Of a stretch of DNA of 5,363 nt, positions 1 through 5,026 are shown piece after piece. How positions within the stretch are numbered: position 1 is the stretch's first letter; each line of letters begins with the position of its first letter. Source of the stretch: Gemmatimonadota bacterium (GTDB taxonomy: Bacteria; Gemmatimonadota; Gemmatimonadetes; Gemmatimonadales; GWC2-71-9); contig JAOUDR010000242.1 in the NCBI GenBank assembly GCA_029859185.1, positions 1 to 5,363 of the forward strand, given 5' to 3'. Under the pieces are notes generated by a model, which saw only the letters and a list, made by a program, of their open reading frames with translations, was not told where the DNA came from and ran no database searches. Both the position numbers and the translations under genes were made by a program.

Positions 1-116
1 CGTTCGAGGCGTTCCAGCTCACGCAGCCGAAGGTCTCGGTGGTGCTGAGTGTCGAGAACGAGATCCGGCTGGAGTACGATTTCAACCTGGTGCCGGAGCC
101 GGCCGGCGGCTCCTGA
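1..116 (+). CDS. C-terminal end of an unrecognised protein (partial)
   Basis: An open frame runs from base 3 and ends at TGA 114-116. The 37 visible residues start FEAFQLTQPK and end LVPEPAGGS. They alternate hydrophobic and polar residues (KVSVVLSVENEIRLEYDFNLV), which suggests one or two beta strands, followed by a Pro/Gly-rich tail. The other two plus frames are less protein-like here: frame 1 stops at 46-48, and frame 2 runs on but has an Arg/Gly-rich translation. A strong hairpin about 38 bases past the stop fits the end of a transcription unit. The start and most of the gene lie outside the window, and I recognise no family. An outer-membrane barrel end or another beta-sandwich protein would fit, but that is a guess. 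Confidence 0.6.
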   Translation, partial: FEAFQLTQPKVSVVLSVENEIRLEYDFNLVPEPAGGS

Positions 117-153
117 GCCTGCCGACGAGGCTGTAGTAGGGAAGACAAAGCAC

Positions 154-185
154 GAGGCCGCCGTGGCAGATGCCGCGGCGGCCTC
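154..185. terminator. Strong hairpin between convergent genes, probable bidirectional terminator
   Basis: Bases 154-167 pair with 172-185 as a 14-bp stem containing one G-U/A-C position and a 4-base AGAT loop. On the minus strand the hairpin is followed by GTGCTTTGTCTTCC, a moderately U-rich tail (revcomp of 140-153). This fits intrinsic termination of the minus-strand series ending at 217. On the plus strand the hairpin follows the partial gene ending at 116 but has no U-run. A second, smaller hairpin (189-194 with 204-209) lies between it and the stop at 217. Termination is inferred from structure and position. Confidence 0.6.
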
Positions 186-216
186 GCTCACCCCAGGGGC
201 GCCGGGGTGGCCCGGC

Positions 217-489
217 CTACGCTCGGGGACGGTCCCGTCGATTCCAGCTCCGCCGCACCGTTCCCCCGAGATACTGGCCCGCGACGAACGCGCCGACAAA
301 GACCGGGAGGGCGGACAGCCGCCATCCCAGTCCGACGGCCACGCGGAGACCGACCGCGATCGGTACGGGCACGTGGACCGCAAGAAACCACGGCAGGGAG
401 AACCTGCGCGTCCCCGCGCGCCAGAATCCGAACGGGAGGTTCAGCGCGAGGATCATGAGCGCGATGCCCCACACCGGGACGGCCGTCAC
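217..489 (-). CDS. Small three-helix integral membrane protein, unknown function
   Basis: A 90-residue protein starting at GTG (489-487) and ending at TAG (219-217). Three hydrophobic stretches are visible at about residues 5-23, 31-53 and 55-77, with Arg-rich linkers (WRAGTRR at 23-29) and a basic tail (RRSWNRRDRPRA). By the positive-inside rule the tail and the first linker may be cytoplasmic, but three helices would put them on opposite sides, so topology is unclear. The start is well supported: GGGAGG lies at 500-495, five bases upstream, and GTG overlaps the TGA of the VOC gene (GTGA). That arrangement implies translational coupling. The stretch FGFWRAGTRRFSLPWFLAVH looks like a constrained motif, but I cannot name the family. 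No catalytic motif is seen. Confidence 0.75.
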   Translation of the reverse strand: MTAVPVWGIALMILALNLPFGFWRAGTRRFSLPWFLAVHVPVPIAVGLRVAVGLGWRLSALPVFVGAFVAGQYLGGTVRRSWNRRDRPRA

Positions 490-818
490 GAGTTCCTCCC
501 GACCTCGGACGGTGCGAACTCGAGAAACTCGATCGGCGCACCGTTCTCGACGATGAACGCGACCCGCACGCCGGGCGAGGGACTGTTGGGCTGGATCAGG
601 ACGTCGTGGTCGGCGATGGCCGCGTCCAGGTCATCTACGGCAAACGCAACGTGCGGCACCGCCTTCACCAGGTCGGGCACCGGGCTGTCGGGATCGAACC
701 GCATCCACTCCACCCCGAACGCGCTCGTCTCGAAGCCCGACACGTGCAGCCCGAACTGCGGCAGATGTGTCTCATCCAGCCGGTGTTCGGTCGTCGGGAT
801 GCCGATGTGGTGGTACGT
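486..818 (-). CDS. VOC (glyoxalase/bleomycin-resistance fold) family protein, non-canonical start
   Basis: About 110 residues of clear VOC-superfamily sequence: an N-terminal YHHIGIP strand, EWMRFDPDSP in the middle, VPHVAFAVDDLDAAI opening the second half, and GAPIEFLEF near the C-terminus. Candidate metal ligands in the usual order, counted from the Thr before YHH, are His4, Glu37, His56 and Glu97. The family covers metal-dependent lyases, isomerases and dioxygenases; the substrate cannot be told from sequence. The start is a problem. No ATG, GTG or TTG lies in frame near the domain start. Candidates are ACG at 818-816 (placing Met right before YHHIGIP, with AGGGGGGG nine bases upstream), CTG at 824-822, or CTG at 845-843 overlapping the peptidase TGA as CTGA. 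The nearest in-frame GTG (935-933) lies inside the peptidase gene and has no Shine-Dalgarno. The domain is sure; the 5' end is not. Confidence 0.85.
   Translation of the reverse strand, partial: TYHHIGIPTTEHRLDETHLPQFGLHVSGFETSAFGVEWMRFDPDSPVPDLVKAVPHVAFAVDDLDAAIADHDVLIQPNSPSPGVRVAFIVENGAPIEFLEFAPSEVGRNS
495..500 (-). promoter_or_regulatory. Ribosome binding site of the small membrane protein
   Basis: GGGAGG on the minus strand lies five bases before the GTG at 489 and inside the end of the VOC coding sequence. It decides the GTG start and supports coupled translation through the GTGA overlap. Confidence 0.75.
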
Positions 819-827
819 GCGCAGGCG

Positions 828-835
828 CCCCCCCT
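828..835 (-). promoter_or_regulatory. Possible ribosome binding site / seven-G run before the VOC gene
   Basis: AGGGGGGG on the minus strand could serve as a G-rich Shine-Dalgarno for an ACG start at 818 (nine-base spacing) or a CTG start at 824 (three-base spacing). The seven-G run is also a typical place for length errors in sequencing. Confidence 0.35.
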
Positions 836-841
836 GGAAGG

Positions 842-3160
842 TCAGCGTTGCCCGCCGCTGGGCGGGTCGAAGGCGGTGATCCGATACCCAGCCGGCGGCT
901 CCACCCCAAGCAAGTGCTCGACGAAGTAGTCCCACCGGCGTCGTTGAAAATACGCATGCCGGCCCAAACCGTGCGTCTGGTTTGGCAGGATCAGCAAGTC
1001 GAAGTCCTTGTTGGCCTCGATCAGGGCATTCACCAGCTGCAGGGTCGCCGAGACCGGGACGTTCTCGTCCACGTCGCCGTGGGCCAGCAGGAGCTTCCCC
1101 TCGAGCCGCGGCGCCAGGGTCACGTTCGACTGCGCGCGATAGTGGTCGCCGACCGGCCAGCCCATCCACTGGGTGTTCCACACCGCCTTGTCCATTCGGT
1201 GATCGTGGTTGCCGGCCGACGACACTCCGACCTTGTAGAACTCCGGATGCGTGAGCATGGCGTGGGCCGCGTCGTACCCGCCCGCCGAGTGCCCGAAGAT
1301 CCCGACGCGTGACAGATCGAGGTACGAGCGACGCTCGGCCAGTTGCCGGAGCGCCGCGATGTGGTCGTCGAGACCGCCGTCTCCCAGGTTTTTCCAGGAG
1401 TACAGGTGAAACGCCTTCCCGCGGCCCGATGTGCCCAGTCCGTCGATCTGCACCACCACGAACCCCAACTCGGCAATGGACTGTGCCGTGCTGCGATACG
1501 CACCGAAGGTCTTGGGGACGAAGAAGCTGTGCGGGCCCGTATAGATCTGCTCGACGATCGGGTAGCGCTTGGTCGAGTCGAAGGTCGAGGGCCACCAGAT
1601 CAACCCGTAGATGTCCGTCGTGCCGTCCCGCGCCTTCGCCGCAAATGGCTCCGACCGGCGCCACCCCGTAGCGAGGAGGCCCGACACGTCGGCTCGCTCC
1701 AGGTCCATGACGACGGCACCATCGGAGGTGCGGCGCAGCACGGTCACGGGCTCCACCTGGGGGCGGGAGTACGTGTCCAGCGCGTACGTGCCGCTCGGGG
1801 AGACGACGACCTCGTGATCGGCGTCCTCGGGCGTGAGGAGCCGGACGGAGCGGCCGGTGAGATCCGTCCGGTACAGGTGGCGCAGGTAGGGATCACGCCC
1901 GGTCTCGCGGCCCGCCGCCACGAACAGGATGGTGCCCGTACTCTTGTCGGCGTGCACCACGTCGCGCACGACCCAGTTGCCGCGCGTCAACTGGCGCTCC
2001 ACGGCGCCGGTGGTGCCGTTGTAGAGGTAGAGATGTGACCAGCCGTCGCGTTCCGACCCCCAGAGTACGGTGCCGCCATCGAGTGCTTCGAGGATCGTTC
2101 CGCCGTACACGTCCACATACGGGTCGCCCAACTCGTCAATCACGGTCCGGGACGAGCCCGAGGCCGCATCGATCTCGAGTACCTGGCGACGCGTGTAGCC
2201 GCGATCGGTCACCACGAGGGTCAGGTGGCTGCCGTCCTCCGCCCAGCGCGGTCTGGCCGGCGAGTTGTAGTACTGCATCACGACGGGGGCTATCGGCACC
2301 CGGGTCGGTGTCCATGCGTCCACCGCGAAGAGATAGAGATCTCCGGTTGGGAGCACCGAGTCTTCGGGGAGCGGATAGCGGTAGTTGTAGTAGCGCGGCC
2401 GGACACGGTCGGGTGGGGCGTGCTGGACCATGCTGAGCGTTCCCGCCCCGCGCGCGTCGATGCGATAGGTGGCAAGGTGCCGCGAGTCGGGTGCCCAGAA
2501 CACGAGCGGGTCGGTGGTGGGCTCATCGGTCTGCTGCCGCACCATGAGCGTCGGCGAGGGTATCGTGGTCGCGTAGGCGCGGTCCCGCTCCCCATCGTGG
2601 GTGAGCCGAATCTCCCGGCCCGACTCGGTGGACCGGACGAACAGATCGAAGTCACGCACGAACGCCACCCACTTGCCGTCGGGGGAGATCCCCTCCGGCG
2701 GCTCGTCGACCGCGTGGCGCGCACATCGGTACGCGGCGAGGTAGCACTGCCAGCGCGCGCGATCCACCTCGACGGTGAGTGTGTCCCCGGTTGCGGAGAG
2801 GTGCAGCCGGTCGATGGGCAGGTGCCTGGCGTCCACCGGGTGGTCGAGCACCTCGGCGAGCGCGGTCGCCAGCCGTTCGTGGTCGAACGCGGGACCGCGA
2901 TGGGCGGTGGCGGGGTCTACGAGGACCACTTCGCGGCCGTCCGGAAGCGCGCGCACGTACCAGAAGCGATCGGACGTGCCAAGCCAATTCGGCCGGACGC
3001 GCTCGTTCAGAACCAGGCTGTCCACCCGGGGTGCCAAAAACTGCTCGGCCCGTTCGTAGTCGGCCCGGGTGCCCTGGGCACGCAGGGCGTGGACGGGTTG
3101 CAGCAGCGCAACCACGGCGAGGGCGAATCCGGTAACGGGCAATCGACGGGGCAGGCGCAT
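842..3160 (-). CDS. Secreted S9 family serine peptidase (DPP-IV-like prolyl oligopeptidase family)
   Basis: A 772-residue protein in the usual size range for S9B enzymes. Residues 1 to about 29 are a Sec signal peptide (RR near the start, hydrophobic 10-22, ending ALRAQ). Residues from about 105 to 500 have the repeated strand pattern of the DPP-IV beta-propeller, including SPDGKWVAFVRD and a QTDEPTTDP segment. The alpha/beta-hydrolase domain covers about 510-750. It shows the nucleophile Ser625 in GHSAGG, Asp698 in HGDVDENV, His730 in NQTHG, and Tyr540 in IYTGP, equivalent to the DPP-IV oxyanion Tyr. It probably cleaves peptides in the periplasm or outside the cell. The DPP-IV-type Tyr-Glu-Glu motif that binds the free N-terminus is not visible, so dipeptidyl specificity should not be assumed. 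Cys139 and Cys146 could form a disulfide. The start ATG (3160) has GGAGG six bases upstream; the frame stays open to about 3433, but the signal peptide fixes the start. Confidence 0.93.
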   Translation of the reverse strand: MRLPRRLPVTGFALAVVALLQPVHALRAQGTRADYERAEQFLAPRVDSLVLNERVRPNWLGTSDRFWYVRALPDGREVVLVDPATAHRGPAFDHERLATALAEVLDHPVDARHLPIDRLHLSATGDTLTVEVDRARWQCYLAAYRCARHAVDEPPEGISPDGKWVAFVRDFDLFVRSTESGREIRLTHDGERDRAYATTIPSPTLMVRQQTDEPTTDPLVFWAPDSRHLATYRIDARGAGTLSMVQHAPPDRVRPRYYNYRYPLPEDSVLPTGDLYLFAVDAWTPTRVPIAPVVMQYYNSPARPRWAEDGSHLTLVVTDRGYTRRQVLEIDAASGSSRTVIDELGDPYVDVYGGTILEALDGGTVLWGSERDGWSHLYLYNGTTGAVERQLTRGNWVVRDVVHADKSTGTILFVAAGRETGRDPYLRHLYRTDLTGRSVRLLTPEDADHEVVVSPSGTYALDTYSRPQVEPVTVLRRTSDGAVVMDLERADVSGLLATGWRRSEPFAAKARDGTTDIYGLIWWPSTFDSTKRYPIVEQIYTGPHSFFVPKTFGAYRSTAQSIAELGFVVVQIDGLGTSGRGKAFHLYSWKNLGDGGLDDHIAALRQLAERRSYLDLSRVGIFGHSAGGYDAAHAMLTHPEFYKVGVSSAGNHDHRMDKAVWNTQWMGWPVGDHYRAQSNVTLAPRLEGKLLLAHGDVDENVPVSATLQLVNALIEANKDFDLLILPNQTHGLGRHAYFQRRRWDYFVEHLLGVEPPAGYRITAFDPPSGGQR

Positions 3161-3318
3161 CCGATGCCTCCACGGGCAGGCCGCGTGAGAGATCGGGGGA
3201 AGTGACAGCGCGCGGCGACGGGTCGCAAGATCCCGAACGGCAATCGGACCGGCCATGCGGGCCGATCCGTTCGTACAGCCTGGGTACCCACCCCAACGGG
3301 GTGGCGGGGTCAGATGCC
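3161..3318 (-). other. Intergenic spacer with two hairpins between fmdB-like and S9 genes
   Basis: The minus-strand transcript would form a 7-bp hairpin with a 3-base loop (3304-3298 with 3294-3288) 14 bases after the fmdB-like stop. It would then form a 10-bp hairpin with one G-U pair and a 5-base loop (3269-3260 with 3254-3245). Neither is followed by a U-run. I see no convincing promoter box for the peptidase in this spacer. The hairpins could attenuate or stabilise transcript ends. Whether the peptidase is transcribed from the promoter at 3559-3587 is open. Confidence 0.45.
3167..3171 (-). promoter_or_regulatory. Ribosome binding site of the S9 peptidase
   Basis: GGAGG on the minus strand lies six bases before the ATG at 3160. 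Together with the signal peptide it selects this start over in-frame starts further upstream. Confidence 0.75.
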
Positions 3319-3525
3319 TCAGCCGAAGCCGCTCGGCGCGCAGGCGGCCGCTGAGCCCCCGGCGCGCGACCCGGTCAGGACGTTGACGGTGCCAAAGCTC
3401 CGCTCCGTGCGCTCCGAGGCGCACTTGGGGCATGGAACGGTCGTCTCACTGGAATAGGCTGAGATGGACATCCGCCGTTCGAAGGCGGATCCGCAGTCCT
3501 GGCAGCGGTAGGTATAAGTCGGCAC
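3319..3525 (-). CDS. FmdB-type zinc-ribbon protein
   Basis: A 68-residue protein beginning PTYTYRC after the start. Two CxxC pairs, Cys8/Cys11 (YRCQDCGSAFE) and Cys32/Cys35 (PCPKC), form a single zinc ribbon. The tail is flexible and Gly/Ser/Ala-rich, ending CAPSGFG. This is the plan of the FmdB family of putative regulatory proteins, usually 60-110 residues long. The family name comes from the fmd operon of methylotrophs; the molecular role of most members is not established, and nucleic-acid binding is only presumed. The start is GTG (3525-3523), fixed by an in-frame TAA 18 bases upstream. The Shine-Dalgarno is weak (GTGAG). A sigma70-like promoter lies about 34 bases upstream of the start. 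The S9 gene follows after 158 bases. Confidence 0.88.
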   Translation of the reverse strand: MPTYTYRCQDCGSAFERRMSISAYSSETTVPCPKCASERTERSFGTVNVLTGSRAGGSAAACAPSGFG

Positions 3526-3558
3526 GTGGCGCTCACGGTCTTAGAATTGATGTATTGC

Positions 3559-3587
3559 AATATAAATATGTCTTGGCGTCCTGTCCA
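3559..3587 (-). promoter_or_regulatory. Sigma70-type promoter for the fmdB-like gene
   Basis: On the minus strand, a -35 box TGGACA (3587-3582) is followed by a 17-base spacer and a -10 box TATATT (3564-3559). Each box matches the consensus at five of six positions. It lies in the only marked AT-rich island of the window (about 3541-3575). The predicted start near 3552 gives a 5' leader of about 27 bases before the GTG at 3525. The -35 box overlaps the end of a hairpin that follows the upstream gene. Confidence 0.65.
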
Positions 3588-3613
3588 CCCGGGTCCCGCG
3601 GTAGCCCGGGTGG
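3585..3613 (-). terminator. Inverted repeat downstream of the iron-sulfur gene, overlapping the next promoter
   Basis: A perfect 9-bp inverted repeat (CCACCCGGG at 3585-3593, CCCGGGTGG at 3605-3613) with an 11-base loop lies 13 bases past the TGA of the ferredoxin-CDGSH gene. There is no U-run after it on the minus strand, so intrinsic termination is uncertain. Its distal arm shares three bases with the -35 box of the following promoter, so a role as a protein-binding operator is also possible. Confidence 0.45.
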
Positions 3614-3626
3614 GGTGGTCTGTGGT

Positions 3627-4076
3627 TCAGGAAGCCTCGGCTTCCGCGGTGCTCCGGAACCCGATCCGCTTGTGGGAGCCGTCGCAGAACGGCTTCTTGG
3701 TGCTCCCGCCGCACCGGCACAGGAACACCTTCCCGGTGCGCTCGTCTACCGTGCCGTCCTCGCCGATGATGCGCAGCGTGCCCTCCAGTCGGACCGGCCC
3801 GTTGGGAATCGGTTCGACCGTGACCGGCTCCGCGGTTCCTTGCTTTGATTCCATGCCATCCTCCGGGCGGCGCACCTGGAGTGCGCCTGACGGGCAGTGT
3901 CCGACGGTCTCGACCACCGCGTCCGCGGAGGCTGCCGAAAGGTCGATCCACGTGGCCCGCTTCACGTCGAAGACGCCGGGTAGCGCCCGCAGGCAGACGG
4001 CCGAGTGAATGCAGACGTTGGGATCGAACGTGACGGTGACCTCGTCCCGCTCGTAGGTCTGGAGTCGTTTGCTCAT
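3627..4076 (-). CDS. Fused divergent mono-cluster ferredoxin (Fer4_19/YjdI-like) and CDGSH iron-sulfur protein
   Basis: A 149-residue protein with two iron-sulfur modules. Residues about 10-70 match the divergent 4Fe-4S mono-cluster family: FDPNVCIHSAVCLRALPGVFD with Cys22 and Cys28, then HCPSGAL with Cys61. Residues about 87-142 carry a CDGSH domain with the 3Cys-1His [2Fe-2S] ligands Cys120, Cys122, Cys131 and His135, in the pattern CxC-x8-CDGSH; the stretch PIPNGPVRLEG before it is typical of bacterial CDGSH proteins. An acidic/polar linker (about 71-86) joins them. No signal peptide, so probably cytosolic. A redox or cluster-transfer role is likely, partners unknown. The ATG at 4076 begins MSKRLQTYE, as expected for the first domain, but GGGAG almost touches it (one-base spacing), which is shorter than normal. 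The lipoprotein gene at 4264 is divergent. Confidence 0.92.
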   Translation of the reverse strand: MSKRLQTYERDEVTVTFDPNVCIHSAVCLRALPGVFDVKRATWIDLSAASADAVVETVGHCPSGALQVRRPEDGMESKQGTAEPVTVEPIPNGPVRLEGTLRIIGEDGTVDERTGKVFLCRCGGSTKKPFCDGSHKRIGFRSTAEAEAS

Positions 4077-4263
4077 TCTCCCACGATACCAACGATGCCT
4101 CTCGAGCGGCACTCCAAGTACGGGTGGCTCAGGAAGACGCATCCCAGTCCCCGTCGGTTGGGAGCCGGACCAGGGGACCCATGTCACAGACGGTGGCAGG
4201 GTGGTGTCCATATTGGTGTCCCCAGCAGCGCCCCACGAAACGCACCACGGCGGAGGCTATAAG
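4077..4263. other. Divergent intergenic region between the iron-sulfur gene and the lipoprotein gene
   Basis: These 187 bases separate two divergent starts and must hold at least one promoter for each gene. I find no promoter pair good enough to annotate: CATATT at 4209-4214 is a possible -10 for the lipoprotein but has no fitting -35. A short direct repeat GGTGTCC occurs at 4203-4209 and 4215-4221. The plus frame is open across the region, but its translation is not protein-like. Confidence 0.4.
4252..4256 (+). promoter_or_regulatory. Ribosome binding site of the lipoprotein
   Basis: GGAGG lies seven bases before the ATG at 4264. It selects this start over the in-frame start at 4069, which would put 65 non-signal-like residues before the lipobox. 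Confidence 0.75.
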
Positions 4264-4935
4264 ATGTTGTCCAGTAATGGGATACGACTTGTCGGTTTGG
4301 CGGGTGTTCTGGCGGTGGGCGGTGCCGTGGCCTGCAGCGATTCCGGGCCCGAACTGGCCCCGTCGCAGGCGCGGATCAGCATTGCCGACGGGATCGCGGC
4401 GCGCACCGCGGTGCCGTTCTTCTCGGCGAGCGTGAACGGCGTACTCGTCGCAGTCTCGCCGGATACGGTCGAAAGTCTCGAGATCACGTTCATCGAGGTT
4501 GCGTACCTACCCGTGGGCGGCGACGACAATGTCGAGGACGCGTGGCAGACCGTCACCCTGGGAGATTCCGTGACACTCGACCTGATGTCGCTTCCGACCG
4601 AGTCGGAAGGCTCGGTGGGGATCGCCTCCGGAAGCGTACCCGTCGGGAGCTACCGGAAGGTCAGGCTCCTGGTGGGCGAGGGCGAGATTGTGTTCAAGGG
4701 ACCGCTGTCTCTTGGCGGCGCTGCCTCGTTCGACGGTGGTACGCCGTACGCCGTCACCATCCCTTCCGGCGATCAGACGGGCCTCAAGACCGACGTGCCG
4801 TTTGAGGTCAGCTCGGCCGAGGACGGCACGGTGAACGCGGCGTACCTCGTGTTCGAGCCAGGCACGACGTTCCAGAACATCACGGTGACGGGCAACGGTG
4901 GAGTCATGCTGGCTCCGGTCCTGCGAGCCAAGTAG
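4264..4935 (+). CDS. DUF4382-like lipoprotein
   Basis: A 223-residue exported protein. Residues 1-24 form a lipoprotein signal: a hydrophobic stretch (IRLVGLAGVLAVGGAVA) ends in a lipobox-like AVAC, making Cys24 the likely lipidated residue, followed by a Ser/Asp/Gly linker. The mature part resembles the DUF4382 family, an all-beta domain found in secreted and surface lipoproteins: VESLEITFIEVAYLP, a DLMSL segment, VPVGSYRKVRLLVGEG, GLKTDVPFEV, and the closing GNGGVMLAPVLRAK that corresponds to the usual KPV-R terminus. The function of DUF4382 is not known; extracellular carbohydrate or surface binding is only a suggestion. The gene stands alone, divergent from the iron-sulfur gene and convergent with the hydrolase gene. 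Family assignment is from memory of motif order, not a profile search. Confidence 0.85.
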   Translation: MLSSNGIRLVGLAGVLAVGGAVACSDSGPELAPSQARISIADGIAARTAVPFFSASVNGVLVAVSPDTVESLEITFIEVAYLPVGGDDNVEDAWQTVTLGDSVTLDLMSLPTESEGSVGIASGSVPVGSYRKVRLLVGEGEIVFKGPLSLGGAASFDGGTPYAVTIPSGDQTGLKTDVPFEVSSAEDGTVNAAYLVFEPGTTFQNITVTGNGGVMLAPVLRAK

Positions 4936-4936
4936 C

Positions 4937-5026
4937 GAAACACAAAGTGCAGAATGCAGAGTGCAGGATGCAGAGTGCAGGATGCAGAGTGGTCTGCACC
5001 CTGCATTCTGCACGCTGACCCTTTGT
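4937..5026. terminator. Long hairpin between convergent genes, probable shared terminator
   Basis: Bases 4947-4966 pair with 4994-5013 at 19 of 20 positions around a loop of 27 bases. Outer bases 4942-4947 can alternatively pair with 5021-5026 (ACAAAG / CTTTGT). On the minus strand the stem is followed by TTTGTGTTTC, a U-rich tail, which suits termination of the hydrolase gene ending at 5026. On the plus strand the tail after the outer region is CTTTGTC. The hairpin starts 11 bases after the lipoprotein stop. Termination is inferred. Confidence 0.6.
4947..4988 (+). repeat. Heptamer tandem repeat (RTGCAGR, six copies)
   Basis: Six head-to-tail heptamers fill 42 bases: GTGCAGA, ATGCAGA, GTGCAGG, ATGCAGA, GTGCAGG, ATGCAGA. 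They can also be read as three 14-base units, the second and third identical. Three inverted heptamers follow at about 4993-5013. Every unit contains TGCAG, with the palindrome TGCA, so many pairing registers are possible. The repeat is confined to the gap between two stop codons. Confidence 0.85.

Noticed and set aside
49..879. A 276-codon open frame on the plus strand
   Set aside because: It lies antisense to the VOC and membrane-protein genes, its translation is Arg/Pro/Ser-rich without domain features, and the minus-strand genes there have clear motifs and a ribosome site. Long antisense frames are common at this GC content.
846..1664. Upstream extension of the VOC frame into the peptidase gene (possible long fusion protein)
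   Set aside because: The extension is out of frame with the well-supported peptidase and reads as Arg-rich non-protein sequence. The in-frame GTG at 935 has no Shine-Dalgarno.
2225..3205. A 326-codon open frame on the plus strand
   Set aside because: It is antisense to the S9 peptidase, has a Val/Gly/Arg-rich translation without recognisable motifs and no supported start.
3161..3433. N-terminal extension of the S9 peptidase past the ATG at 3160
   Set aside because: It would bury the signal peptide, overlap the fmdB-like gene and ignore the GGAGG before 3160.
4186..4214. Promoter for the lipoprotein with CATATT as -10
   Set aside because: No acceptable -35 box lies 16-18 bases upstream, so it is not annotated.
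4069..4263. Longer start for the lipoprotein at 4069
   Set aside because: It would place 65 residues ahead of the lipoprotein signal and overlap the divergent iron-sulfur gene start; GGAGG before 4264 explains the true start.
4507..5013. Minus-strand frames translating the heptamer repeat as Cys/His/Leu-rich peptide
   Set aside because: The Cys-rich look comes from reading TGCA repeats; the rest is antisense to the lipoprotein gene.
4947..5013. CRISPR array or integron attC-like site
   Set aside because: Units are only 7 or 14 bases with no unique spacers, and I see no attC core sites or nearby integrase or cas gene.
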